Positions 7,830-18,417 of a stretch of 38,646 nucleotides of DNA are shown here, in pieces. The position numbers were made by a program, and so were the translations under genes. Position 1 is the first letter of the stretch, and every line of letters starts with the position of its first letter. Source of the stretch: an uncultured Alistipes sp. (GTDB taxonomy: Bacteria; Bacteroidota; Bacteroidia; Bacteroidales; Rikenellaceae); contig NZ_CASFQD010000011.1 in NCBI RefSeq assembly GCF_949296715.1, positions 1-38,646 of the forward strand, read 5' to 3'. Under the pieces are notes generated by a model. That model made no database searches. It was not told where the DNA came from and was given only the letters and a program-made list of their open reading frames with translations.

Positions 7830-9110
7830 TCAATGCCGCACGTCGCCCAGTTCGTCGGGGTTGTGCTTGTACTTGAAGACCACGGCGAAGACCAGACCGA
7901 CCAGCAGCGCGTAGCCGGCAAAAATCAGCCACGACGTCGACCAGCCCGAAATCATGGCCTCGGCACTCTGCTGCGAATAGACGAAGTGGTTGACGACGGC
8001 CTGTGCACCGAGTGTGCCGATCGTGGCGCCGATGCCGTTGGTCATGATCATGAAGAGGCCCTGTGCCGAGGAACGGATCGCGACGTCGGTCTCCTTGTTG
8101 ACGAAGAGCGAACCCGAAATATTGAAGAAGTCGAAGGCCACGCCGTAGACGATCATCGAGAGGACGAACATCCACACGCCCGTGCCGGGATTGCCCAGCC
8201 CGAAGAGGCCGAAGCGCAGCACCCATGCGAACATGGCCATCAGCATGACGTTCTTGATGCCAAAGCGTTTCAGGCAGAAGGGGATCAGCAGGATGCAGAG
8301 CGTCTCGGAGACCTGCGACAACGAGATCAGCGCATTGGCGTGGTTGGCGCCGAAGGTCGAGGCGTACTCGGGGATGTCGCGGAAACTCGTGATGAAGGGG
8401 TTGGCGAAACCGTTGGTGATCTGCAGCGAGACGCCCAGCAGCATCGAGAAGATGAAGAAGAGCGCCATCTTCTTCTGCTTGAAGAGCGTGAAGGCACGCA
8501 GGCCGAGCGCCTCGACAAGGCTCTTCTTGTCGCCCGAGCGGCTCACGGGGCACGACGGCAGCGTCATGGCATAGAATGCCAGCACGAGGCCCAGCACGGC
8601 GCACTGGATGAACTGCATGTAGGTGGTCTGGAACCCGGCGGCGTCGCACACGAGCATCGAGCAGATGAAGCCGACGGTACCCCACACGCGGATCGGCGGG
8701 AAGGTTTTGACCGTGTCGAGTCCGGCGCCCTCGAGGACGCAGTAGGCCACGGAGTTCGAGAGGGCAATCGTCGGCATGTAGAAGGCGACGCTCAAGGCAT
8801 AGAGCGTGAAGAGCACGCCGAACGAGACGCCGCTGCCGGACGACATGGCATAGTAGCCCGCGGCACCCATGAAGAGGGCAGCCAGCAGGTGGCAGATGCC
8901 AAGCAGACGCTGTGCGGGGACCCAGCGGTCGGCCACGATGCCGATCACGGCAGGCATGAAGAGCGAAACGATGCCCTGCATGGCGTAGAAAATCCCGATA
9001 TGCGACGCCAGATCGACGCCCACAAGGTAGGACCCCATCGAAGTCAGATAGGCACCCCAGATGGCATACTGGAGAAAGTTCATGACGATGAGGCGCAACT
9101 TAATTCCCAT
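7830..9110 (-). CDS. NupG-type nucleoside:H+ symporter (MFS)
   Basis: The 426-residue protein has about 12 hydrophobic segments and starts MGIKLRLIVMNFLQYAIWGAYLTSMG, the typical beginning of the NupG/XapB nucleoside-permease branch of the major facilitator superfamily, whose members are about 420 residues. The family imports nucleosides with protons across the inner membrane. The PIRVWGTVGFICSMLV stretch and the large hydrophilic loop near the middle fit. It is a single gene with its own terminator. Upstream, on the minus strand, are a possible -7 element TATTTTTG (complement of 9171-9178) and a 7-bp hairpin in the leader (9143-9162). No convincing -33 box is visible. The substrate cannot be fixed from sequence alone. 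Confidence 0.85.
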   Translation of the reverse strand: MGIKLRLIVMNFLQYAIWGAYLTSMGSYLVGVDLASHIGIFYAMQGIVSLFMPAVIGIVADRWVPAQRLLGICHLLAALFMGAAGYYAMSSGSGVSFGVLFTLYALSVAFYMPTIALSNSVAYCVLEGAGLDTVKTFPPIRVWGTVGFICSMLVCDAAGFQTTYMQFIQCAVLGLVLAFYAMTLPSCPVSRSGDKKSLVEALGLRAFTLFKQKKMALFFIFSMLLGVSLQITNGFANPFITSFRDIPEYASTFGANHANALISLSQVSETLCILLIPFCLKRFGIKNVMLMAMFAWVLRFGLFGLGNPGTGVWMFVLSMIVYGVAFDFFNISGSLFVNKETDVAIRSSAQGLFMIMTNGIGATIGTLGAQAVVNHFVYSQQSAEAMISGWSTSWLIFAGYALLVGLVFAVVFKYKHNPDELGDVRH

Positions 9111-9142
9111 AATTCATTGATTTTAAGTAGTTTTAAGTTCAA

Positions 9143-9162
9143 TCGCCCGTCGTTTCGGGCGA
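9143..9162 (-). promoter_or_regulatory. Leader hairpin of the permease gene
   Basis: Perfect 7-bp inverted repeat TCGCCCG (9143-9149) / CGGGCGA (9156-9162) with a 6-nt loop, between a TATTTTTG -7-like element and the permease start. No T-run follows. A role in mRNA stability or regulation is a guess. Confidence 0.35.
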
Positions 9163-9200
9163 GGTGAAAGCAAAAATACAAAATTTTTTTCTGATTTTTC

Positions 9201-9231
9201 TTTGCAATTGCAAAATAAAGTTCTACTTTTG
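9201..9231 (+). promoter_or_regulatory. Promoter of tRNA-Gln
   Basis: TTTG (9201-9204), a 19-bp spacer and TACTTTTG (9224-9231) match the Bacteroidales sigma consensus exactly, about 17 bp upstream of the tRNA. The -33 box and the start of the spacer form the palindrome TTTGCAATTGCAAA (9201-9214). Confidence 0.75.
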
Positions 9232-9248
9232 CATCACCAAAACGTCAT

Positions 9249-9319
9249 TGAGCTATGGTGTAATGGTAACACAACAGATTCTGGTCCTGTTATTCTTGGT
9301 TCGAATCCAGGTAGCTCAA
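9249..9319 (+). tRNA. tRNA-Gln (anticodon CTG)
   Basis: A 71-nt cloverleaf. The acceptor stem TGAGCTA (9249-9255) pairs perfectly with TAGCTCA (9312-9318), with discriminator A at 9319. The D stem is GTG/CAC, the T arm CTTGG-TTCGAAT-CCAGG. The anticodon loop TTCTGGT carries CTG, reading CAG. The inner pair of the anticodon stem (31-39) is an A-C mismatch; in a TTG-anticodon version it would be A-T. CCA is not encoded. The gene has its own promoter and terminator. Confidence 0.92.
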
Positions 9320-9328
9320 CACCGAAAA

Positions 9329-9355
9329 CCCGCAGTCAGCCGACTGCGGGTTTTT
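9329..9355 (+). terminator. Rho-independent terminator of tRNA-Gln
   Basis: Perfect 9-bp stem CCCGCAGTC (9329-9337) / GACTGCGGG (9342-9350), 4-nt loop, then TTTTT. It begins 10 nt after the tRNA. Confidence 0.88.
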
Positions 9356-9501
9356 CGTTTTCCGCTGTTCAGGCGGAGAGGCGGGGCGAGGCGCGAGAGA
9401 GGGGGGGGGAAGGCGGTTCGCCCGTCTTCCGGCTCCCGCCATACATCCGGTCCGTCCGGGTCTGCTCCGCACGCAGGATACGGCCCCGACGGCAGGCAGC
9501 C

Positions 9502-9535
9502 AAAAAAAAGGCCGTCCCGCGGAATCGGGATGGCC
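9502..9535 (-). terminator. Terminator of the M3 peptidase gene
   Basis: Arms 9510-9519 and 9526-9535 form a 10-bp stem with one imperfect pair. On the minus strand it is followed by eight T, about 85 bp beyond the peptidase stop. TTTT on the plus side suggests it may work both ways. Confidence 0.75.
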
Positions 9536-9621
9536 TTTTATCATATCAATTCAATGGGATGCGGATGCGGCCGCCGGAGGTACCGGACGCGCGGGCCGCA
9601 CAGCGGCCGGGACGGACGCGG

Positions 9622-11742
9622 CTACTTGCCGAGGCCCATCTTCTCGATCAGGGCGCGCGTCTCGGGCTTGTGGCCGCGGAAAGCGACGTAGAGCTTCATC
9701 GGATGCTCCGTACCGCCCTTCGAGAGGATGTTCTCACGGAACGATTCGGCCACCTCGCGGCTGAAGATACCCTTCTCCTTGAAGAGCGAGAAGGCATCAG
9801 CCTCGAGCACCTCGGCCCACTTGTAGCCGTAGTAGCCTGCGGCATAGCCGCCCGAGAAGATGTGGCCGAAGGCCGGCGCCATGGCCGTGCCCGGCACGAC
9901 GGGCAGCACCTGCGTCGGGGCCATCGAGGCGACCTCGAACTGCTCGACATCCCCCTCGAAAGGTTCGGTCAGCGTATGCCAGGCCATGTCGGTCATGCCG
10001 AACGAGAGCTGGCGCACGTTGGCATAGGCCGCCAGATAGTTCTTCGCGGCGACGATCCGCTCGACGAGTTCGGCGGGAATCGGCTCGCCCGTCTCGTAGT
10101 GCACGGCCCACAGGTCGAGAAACTCCTTTTCGGTAGCCCAGTTCTCCATGATCTGCGACGGCAGCTCGACGAAGTCGCGGTAGACGTTCGTCCCGTTCTG
10201 CGACTCGTACTTGCCCTCGGCGAGCATGCCGTGCAGCGAGTGCCCGAACTCGTGGAGGAAGGTCTCCACCTCATCGAAGGTCAGCAGCGAGGGAGTCTGC
10301 TCCGTGGGCTTCGTGAAGTTCATCACCAGCGACACGAGCGGGCGCGTCTCCACGCCGTCGACGGTCTTCGTACCGCGGAACTCGGTCATCCACGCGCCGC
10401 CGCGCTTCGACTCGCGCGGGAAGAAGTCGAGGTAGAGCACCGCCATGAAGCGGCCCGTCCCGTCGGTCACCTCGTAGGCCGTCACGTCGGGATGGTAGAC
10501 CTCGATCGCCGGATTGGGCGTGAAGTTCAGCCCGTAGAGCTTGTTTGCGAGCAGGAAGACCCCCTTGCGGACATTCTCCAGCTGGAAGTAGGGCTTGACC
10601 GCCTCGTCGTTCAGGGCGTATTTCTCGTCCTTGTACTTCTCCGAATAGTAGGACCAGTCCCACGGCATGAGCTCGCCCTTGAAGCCCTTGGAGGCGGCAT
10701 ATTCGCTCACGGTACGGTAGTCGGCGTCGGCATACTCCTTCGTTTCGGCGAGCAGCTCGTCGAGGAAGGCCGTCACCGTCGGGGTGTTCTCGGCCATGCG
10801 CTCCTCGAGCACGTAGTCGGCGTAGCACTTGTAACCGAGCAGGTTGGCGATCTTCAGCCGCGTGTTGGCGATCTGCTTGACGATCTCCGTATTGTCGAAC
10901 TCGCCGCCCAGCGCCCGGGCGTTGTAGGCTTTCCAGAGGCGCTCCTTCAGGGCGCGGTTCGACGAGTAGCGCAGGAAGGGGGCATAGCTCGGCGCCTGGA
11001 GCGTCACCGTCCACCCCTTCTCGCCGCGGGCCTTCGCATCGGCGGCCATGCCCTCACGCACGAAAGCCGGCAGTTCGGCGACGACCTTCGGATCGGTGAT
11101 GTTGATCGTAAAGGCGTTCGTCGCCGAGAGGGCGTTCTGTCCGAACTGCAACGTCAGCGCCGACAGCTCGGAGGTGTACTTGCGGTAGAGTTCCTTGTCG
11201 GCATCCGACAGCGCCGCGCCGTTGCGGGCGAAGCTCTTGTAGGTATCCTCCAGCAGCTTTTTGTCCTCGGGTTTCAGCCCGCGGCCCGGGTGCTCGTAGA
11301 CCTGCTTCACGCGGGCGAAGAGCTCGGGGTTGAGCATGATGTCGTTCGACAGCTCCGTGAGCTTGGGCTGCACGCGCAGGGCGATCTGCTGCATCTCGTC
11401 CGACGTGTCGGCCTCGAGCAGGTTGAAGAAGATGCCCGCAATGCGGCTCAACAGCGCTCCCTGCCGCTCGAGCGCCACGATCGTATTGCCGAACGTGGGC
11501 TTCGCGGGGTTCTTGACAATGGCCTCAACCTCGGCGCGCGAGCAGGCGATCGCCGCATCGAAGGCGGGTTCGTAGTCCGAGAGTTCGATCTCGGAGAAGG
11601 GAGGCGTCTCGTGGGGCGTGTTCCACGTCGCCAGCAGCGGATTCGTCATATCCAGTTCGGGGAGCTGGGCCTTCGGAATCGAATTGTCGGCACAGCCGGC
11701 CGCAAGGGCGGAAAATGTCATGATAACAAGTGCTTTTTTCAT
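9622..11742 (-). CDS. M3 family metallopeptidase lipoprotein (dipeptidyl carboxypeptidase-like), copy 1
   Basis: 706 residues starting MKKALVIMTFSALAAGC, a lipoprotein signal with lipobox LAAGC, so probably anchored in the envelope facing the periplasm. The zinc motif HEFGH is at residues 497-501, with the downstream Glu in DFVELPSQIMENWA, as in M3 peptidases of the Dcp/oligopeptidase A group. These remove dipeptides from, or cut, short peptides. The C-terminal IFSGGYAAGYYGYKWAEVLEADAF is typical. Length fits Dcp (about 680-700). It lies 51 bp downstream of a paralogue on the same strand and probably shares its transcript. A periplasmic role in peptide scavenging is inferred. Confidence 0.88.
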   Translation of the reverse strand: MKKALVIMTFSALAAGCADNSIPKAQLPELDMTNPLLATWNTPHETPPFSEIELSDYEPAFDAAIACSRAEVEAIVKNPAKPTFGNTIVALERQGALLSRIAGIFFNLLEADTSDEMQQIALRVQPKLTELSNDIMLNPELFARVKQVYEHPGRGLKPEDKKLLEDTYKSFARNGAALSDADKELYRKYTSELSALTLQFGQNALSATNAFTINITDPKVVAELPAFVREGMAADAKARGEKGWTVTLQAPSYAPFLRYSSNRALKERLWKAYNARALGGEFDNTEIVKQIANTRLKIANLLGYKCYADYVLEERMAENTPTVTAFLDELLAETKEYADADYRTVSEYAASKGFKGELMPWDWSYYSEKYKDEKYALNDEAVKPYFQLENVRKGVFLLANKLYGLNFTPNPAIEVYHPDVTAYEVTDGTGRFMAVLYLDFFPRESKRGGAWMTEFRGTKTVDGVETRPLVSLVMNFTKPTEQTPSLLTFDEVETFLHEFGHSLHGMLAEGKYESQNGTNVYRDFVELPSQIMENWATEKEFLDLWAVHYETGEPIPAELVERIVAAKNYLAAYANVRQLSFGMTDMAWHTLTEPFEGDVEQFEVASMAPTQVLPVVPGTAMAPAFGHIFSGGYAAGYYGYKWAEVLEADAFSLFKEKGIFSREVAESFRENILSKGGTEHPMKLYVAFRGHKPETRALIEKMGLGK

Positions 11743-11793
11743 ATCCGTTTGTTTGTAGGTTTCTTCTCGATGGGCAGGCGCCGCGGCGCACGG

Positions 11794-13974
<2,181 letters not shown>

Positions 13975-13992
13975 GGATCGTGTTATTTTGTT

Positions 13993-14011
13993 TACCTTTG
14001 CGGCAAAGTTA
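13993..14011. promoter_or_regulatory. Divergent -7 elements between M3 peptidase copy 2 and rsmE
   Basis: Plus-strand TACCTTTG (13993-14000) and minus-strand TAACTTTG (complement of 14004-14011) both match TAnnTTTG and form an inverted repeat around CTTTGCGGCAAAG. No good -33 box is seen for either direction. Predicted starts are near 14007 (plus) and 13997 (minus). Confidence 0.45.
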
Positions 14012-14082
14012 ATAAAATTACGGTCAGAGCCGCACTTCCGCGCGTTTTTTTCTGGGCGGATGCGGACCCAACAAGGACAGCC

Positions 14083-14826
14083 ATGCAACTCTTCTACGCC
14101 CCCGACATCCGTCCGCCGCAGTACACCCTCTCGGAGGAGGAGTCGAAACACTGCGTGCGCGTGCTGCGCCTCACGTGCGGCGACACGGTGCACCTGACCG
14201 ACGGACGGGGCACGCTCTACCGCTGCGAGATCACGGACGACAACCCGCGGCGGTGCGTCGTGCGCGTGGTCTCGGCCGAGGAGGAGTTCGAGCGGCTCCC
14301 CTACCGCCTGACGATGGCCGTGGCCCCGACCAAGAACGCCGACCGCTTCGAGTGGTTCCTCGAAAAGGCCACCGAGGTGGGCGTCACGCAGATCATCCCT
14401 CTCGAGACGGCCCGCAGCGAACGGCGGGTCTTCAAGCCCGAACGCGGCGAGAAGGTCATCACCGCGGCGATGAAGCAGTCGCTCAAGGCCTACCGGCCGC
14501 AGCTCGACGCCCTCACGCCGTTCCGCGACGCCGTGGCGGCGCCCTTTGCCGGGCGGCGGATGATCGCCCACTGCGACGCGGCCCGCACGCCGGAAGGCAA
14601 GGCCTACCTCGCCTCGACGCTCCGCGCGGGCGAGGCGGCACAGATCTTCATCGGTCCCGAAGGGGACTTTTCACCCGAAGAGATCGCCTTTGCGCTCGAC
14701 AACGGATTCGAGGAGATCACCCTCGGGCCGCAGCGCCTGCGCACCGAGACCGCAGCCCTCGTGGCGGTGGTGATGGCCGCCACGGTGAACGGACAGGCGG
14801 CGGCCGGAGAGCCCCACGAATCATGA
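14083..14826 (+). CDS. rsmE: 16S rRNA (uracil-1498-N3)-methyltransferase RsmE
   Basis: 247 residues, the usual length. The N-terminal PUA-like part (YTLSEEESKHCVRVLRLTCGDTVHLTDG) is followed by a SPOUT methyltransferase domain: the conserved KNADRFEWFLEKATEVGV, the RSERR pattern, and the knot motifs FIGPEGDFSPEE and LGPQRLRTETAAL near the C-terminus. RsmE methylates U1498 of 16S rRNA. It is divergent from the M3 peptidase genes and lies 55 bp upstream of the Hyf-like operon, so partial co-transcription is possible. Confidence 0.95.
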   Translation: MQLFYAPDIRPPQYTLSEEESKHCVRVLRLTCGDTVHLTDGRGTLYRCEITDDNPRRCVVRVVSAEEEFERLPYRLTMAVAPTKNADRFEWFLEKATEVGVTQIIPLETARSERRVFKPERGEKVITAAMKQSLKAYRPQLDALTPFRDAVAAPFAGRRMIAHCDAARTPEGKAYLASTLRAGEAAQIFIGPEGDFSPEEIAFALDNGFEEITLGPQRLRTETAALVAVVMAATVNGQAAAGEPHES

Positions 14827-14881
14827 CCCGGAAAGACACGAAACAGATTTTGCCTATAGACCCGAATTTTACCTTCACGAC

Positions 14882-16870
14882 ATGTTCTTCCTCTACACCT
14901 TGTTCGCCCTGGCCGCAGTGGCGACGCTGATCTTCGCCGTGCCCCTGCGGGCCAAGGCGTGGGCGGCGACAGCCGTCGTGGGGCTCGGCGCCCTTGCGGC
15001 CTCGGCCGCAGCCGTCGGCGTGCTGGCCGGCAAGGCCGGGCTATCGCTCTGGTCGGTGCCCGGCACCCTCTTCGGCGGCGACAGCGGCTCGATGGACCGC
15101 CTCTCGGCCCTTTTCGTGCTGCTCGTCTCGATCGGCTCCGTCGCCTCGGTGCTCTACGCCCGCGGCTACCTCGAACACACGCTGCGCGAAAAGTCCCCGG
15201 CCCACGTCTCGCTGCACTACACGGCGCTGACGGTCATGTCGCTGGCCATGCTGGGCGTCGTCACCTCCGACGGCGGCTACTCGTTCCTCTTCTTCTGGGA
15301 GCTGATGACCGTGGCGTCGTTCCTGCTGATCCTCTACGACGCCGAGCGGCGCGAGGTGCGGCGCGCGGCCCTCGCATACCTCATCATGATGCACGTGGGC
15401 TTCGTGCTGCTCGTCGTCGGCTTCGTCACACTGGACAGCACGTGCGGCGCCGCGACGTTCGGCACCCTGGCCGAATATTTCCGCACGCAGCCGGCCCTGC
15501 CGCTGCTGCTCGTCTTCCTGGCGGGCTTCGGCATGAAGGCCGGCATGTTCCCGCTGCACGTCTGGCTCCCGGAGGCGCACCCGGCGGCCCCGTCGCACGT
15601 CTCGGCCCTCATGTCGGGCGTGATGATCAAGACGGGCGTCTACGGCATCCTGCGCGTCGTCGCGGCGCTGGGCGACCTGCCCGTGCTGCGCACGGCGGGC
15701 TACCTCCTGCTGGCCCTGGGCATCATTACGGGCGTGTGGGGCGTGATCCTCGCCGCGCTGCAGAACGACATCAAGCGGCTGCTGGCCTACTCCTCGATCG
15801 AGAACGTCGGCATCATCCTGCTCGGCGTGGGCATCGCGGCGCTGGGCAAGGCCTCGGGCAACCACTTCGTGGCGCTCTGCGGTCTGGCCGGGGCCCTGCT
15901 CCACACCTTCAACCACTCGCTCTTCAAGTCACTGCTCTTCTTCGGCGCGGGCAACGTCCTCTCGCAGACCCGCACCACGTCGCTCGATGCGCTGGGCGGC
16001 GTAGCGCACCACATGCCCCTGACGGCGATCCTCTTCCTGACAGCCACGGCCGCCATCTGCGCCCTGCCGCCCCTGAACGGCTTCGTCTCGGAGATGCTGC
16101 TCTACCTCGGGCTCTTCGACGGCATCGCCTCGGGCAGCGACGTGCTCTGCGCCGCGGCCGCCGTCGCCGCGCTGGCACTCATCGGCGGGGTGGCCGTCAT
16201 GGCCTTCACCAAGCTCTACGGCACGGTCTTTCTCGGTGCGCCCCGCACGCACGAGGTGGCCGAAGCCTCCGAGGTCGACAACGGCCGCATCGCCGCCATG
16301 GCCCTGCCGCTCACGGGCATCCTCCTCGTGGGGCTCTTCCCGCAGCAGGCCGCGGCCGTCGTGACGCGCTCGGCGGAGTTCTTCCTGCACGTGCCGGCCG
16401 ACGCCTCCGACTACCTGCTCGCAGCGCCCCTCGCGGGCATCACCCGCACCGTCTGGCTGCTTGTCGCCGTGGTCGGCGGGCTGCTCTGGCTGCGCCGCCG
16501 CGCCCTGCGCGGACGCCGCGTCGTGCCCGGTGCGACGTGGGGCTGCGGATTCACCGCCCCGAACGTAAGGATGCAGTACACGGGCGAATCCTTCACCGAA
16601 GGGTTGCAGTCCATCGCCTCGACCCTCACGCAGGAGAGCGGCGCCGGCTCGCCCGTGGGCAAGGAGGAGACCTTCCCCTCGGCCCACGGCTTCGACTCGC
16701 GCCACAACGACCGCATCGGACGTCTCTTCGGCGCCTGGTGGGTCGAGCTGCTGCGGCTCATCAACCAGCGCGTCATGCGCCTGCGCACGGGCAAGATCAA
16801 CCACTACGTCCTCTTCGCGCTGGCCTTCCTCGCCCTCGTATTCCTGCTTTCGATCCTTAATCTGATCTGA
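14882..16870 (+). CDS. HyfB/NuoL-like ion-translocating membrane subunit of an Ehr-type complex
   Basis: 662 residues, close to E. coli HyfB length, with about 16 hydrophobic segments. The antiporter-like core keeps the key charged residues: Glu in FFWELMT, Lys in GFGMKAGMFPLHVWLPEAHPAAPSHVSALMSG, a second Lys in MIKTGVYG, the broken-helix NDIKRLLAYSSIENVG and the late Glu in PLNGFVSEML. A hydrophilic stretch (about 550-630) precedes a final membrane helix. This kind of subunit pumps protons or sodium in hydrogenase-4, formate hydrogenlyase and complex I relatives. It is the first gene of an operon whose members overlap or nearly touch. The peripheral arm lacks hydrogenase metal sites, so I do not use a hyf symbol. 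Confidence 0.88.
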   Translation: MFFLYTLFALAAVATLIFAVPLRAKAWAATAVVGLGALAASAAAVGVLAGKAGLSLWSVPGTLFGGDSGSMDRLSALFVLLVSIGSVASVLYARGYLEHTLREKSPAHVSLHYTALTVMSLAMLGVVTSDGGYSFLFFWELMTVASFLLILYDAERREVRRAALAYLIMMHVGFVLLVVGFVTLDSTCGAATFGTLAEYFRTQPALPLLLVFLAGFGMKAGMFPLHVWLPEAHPAAPSHVSALMSGVMIKTGVYGILRVVAALGDLPVLRTAGYLLLALGIITGVWGVILAALQNDIKRLLAYSSIENVGIILLGVGIAALGKASGNHFVALCGLAGALLHTFNHSLFKSLLFFGAGNVLSQTRTTSLDALGGVAHHMPLTAILFLTATAAICALPPLNGFVSEMLLYLGLFDGIASGSDVLCAAAAVAALALIGGVAVMAFTKLYGTVFLGAPRTHEVAEASEVDNGRIAAMALPLTGILLVGLFPQQAAAVVTRSAEFFLHVPADASDYLLAAPLAGITRTVWLLVAVVGGLLWLRRRALRGRRVVPGATWGCGFTAPNVRMQYTGESFTEGLQSIASTLTQESGAGSPVGKEETFPSAHGFDSRHNDRIGRLFGAWWVELLRLINQRVMRLRTGKINHYVLFALAFLALVFLLSILNLI

Positions 16871-16872
16871 CG

Positions 16873-17787
16873 ATGGCACTGCTCAACACCCTGCTGCTGC
16901 TTCTGGTGGCCGTGGCCATCCCGGGGCTCATCAACCGCACGCGTGCCCTGCTGGCCGGACGCCGCAGCATCCGCTTCACACAGCACCTGCGCGACATAAG
17001 GCTCCAACTGCGCAAGGGGGCCGTCTACTCGACGACCACCTCGGCGCTCTTCCGCGCCGCACCGTCGGTCTACCTCGGCGCCACGCTCGTCGCCGCGCTG
17101 CTGATTCCCGTGGGCGATCTGCCCCCCGTGCTCTCGTTCGACGGCGATGTGGCGGCCTTCGCCTACCTGCTGGCGCTGGGCCGCGTGGCGCTGATCCTCG
17201 CCGCAATGGATACGGGCAGTCCGTTCGAGGGCATGGGCGCCAGCCGCGAAGCCCTCTACGGCGCCCTCGCCGAGCCGGCGCTCCTGCTCACAGCCGGCAC
17301 GCTGGCCCTCGTCTCGGGCTACACCTCCTTCGCCGCGATCTTCGCGGCCGACGCCGCTGCCGACGCGCAGGTGGCCATCATCCTGCTGCTGGCGGCCTAC
17401 ATCCTGCTGAAGCTGCTCTTCACCGAGAGCGGCCGCATCCCGGTCGACGATCCCCGCACGCACCTCGAGCTGACGATGATCCACGAGGTGATGTGCCTCG
17501 ACTACTGCGGCGTGGACCTGGCGACGATCCGGATCGCCGGCTGGATCAAGAGCGCCGCGTTCGCCCTGCTGGCGGCCGATGCCGCCACGGCCCCCTTCTG
17601 CGCGCACTGGTGGGCCGCGGTCCCCGCGGCGATCCTGCTCGCGGGGTTGTCCGTCGGCATCGTCGAGTCGACGCAGGCCCGCAACAAGCTCGTGCGCAAC
17701 ACCACGTTCATACTCACCATCGCCGCACTGGCCGCCCTCGTGCTCTTCACGGGCTACCTGCTGCGCCTCAACATCGGACTCGCATGA
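16873..17787 (+). CDS. HyfC/NuoH-like membrane anchor subunit
   Basis: 304 residues with about 8 hydrophobic segments, homologous to HycD/HyfC and NuoH. The conserved cytoplasmic loop near the start (LRKGAVYSTTTSALFRAAP) and the signature ESGRIPVDDPRTHLELTMIHEVM with its acidic residues are present; in the family these form the link between the peripheral arm and the first ion channel. It starts 2 bp after the HyfB-like gene and its TGA overlaps the ATG of the next gene. Nothing is truncated, so the coupling element of the complex is intact even though the redox sites of the arm are gone. Confidence 0.88.
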   Translation: MALLNTLLLLLVAVAIPGLINRTRALLAGRRSIRFTQHLRDIRLQLRKGAVYSTTTSALFRAAPSVYLGATLVAALLIPVGDLPPVLSFDGDVAAFAYLLALGRVALILAAMDTGSPFEGMGASREALYGALAEPALLLTAGTLALVSGYTSFAAIFAADAAADAQVAIILLLAAYILLKLLFTESGRIPVDDPRTHLELTMIHEVMCLDYCGVDLATIRIAGWIKSAAFALLAADAATAPFCAHWWAAVPAAILLAGLSVGIVESTQARNKLVRNTTFILTIAALAALVLFTGYLLRLNIGLA

Positions 17788-18413
17788 TACTCCCGCTGGT
17801 CATCCTCTACACCGTGACGCTCGTCTACCTGGCGATCACCGAACGCTTCCGCAACTTCGCCTCGATCATGGGCGTGCAGGGCTGGCTGCTCTTCGCCATC
17901 GCGCTGCTGCGCCTGCATGCCAACGCCCCCGCCGAGGTGATCTTCGTGGGGCTCGAGACGCTCCTCTTCAAGGGCATCCTGGTGCCGTGGCTCCTCTTCG
18001 CCGTAATCCGCCGCACGAAGACCAACCGCGTGCGCACCTCCGGATCGTCGCAGGCCGGGTCGCTGCTGCTCTCGCTCGCCGCACTGGCCGTCAGCGCCTC
18101 GATCACCTACTACGTCGCCGACACGACGATCGACCTCGTCTTCTTCGGCGTGGCGCTCTACGCCCTGTTGAGCGGGCTGATCCTGATCGTCATGCGCCGC
18201 CGCATCTTCTCGCACATGGTCGGCTTCCTGGTCATCGAGAACGGCGTCTTCCTCTTCTCGACGGCCATCGGCGTCGAGATGCCGCTGCTGATCAACTTCG
18301 CCATCCTGCTCGACATCCTCATCTCGGTGCTCATGCTCGGAATCTTCTTCACGAAGATCGACGGCAAGATCCACGCCGACGACGCCGACGCCCTGACCAA
18401 CGTAAAAGACTGA
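17784..18413 (+). CDS. HyfE-like membrane subunit (NuoK-like C-terminal part)
   Basis: 209 residues with about 6 hydrophobic segments, near the usual HyfE length (about 216). The second half (LVFFGVALYALLSGLILIVMRRRIFSHMVGFLVIENGVFLFS) matches the NuoK-like part of HyfE, including the membrane Glu in VIENG used for ion transfer in this family. It starts in the ATGA overlap with the HyfC-like gene and is followed after 4 bp by the HyfF-like gene. Identification rests on this motif and on gene order. Confidence 0.82.
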   Translation: MILPLVILYTVTLVYLAITERFRNFASIMGVQGWLLFAIALLRLHANAPAEVIFVGLETLLFKGILVPWLLFAVIRRTKTNRVRTSGSSQAGSLLLSLAALAVSASITYYVADTTIDLVFFGVALYALLSGLILIVMRRRIFSHMVGFLVIENGVFLFSTAIGVEMPLLINFAILLDILISVLMLGIFFTKIDGKIHADDADALTNVKD

Positions 18414-18417
18414 CGCC

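Noticed and set aside
13975..14571. Extended start for M3 peptidase copy 2 at 14571
   Set aside because: The extension overlaps rsmE on the other strand and would bury the lipoprotein signal about 200 residues inside.
14848..14877. Possible promoter TTTTG ... TACCTTCA before the HyfB-like gene
   Set aside because: Spacing is 17 bp, the -7 box is imperfect, and the start would be at or after the ATG. Transcription from upstream of rsmE is as likely.
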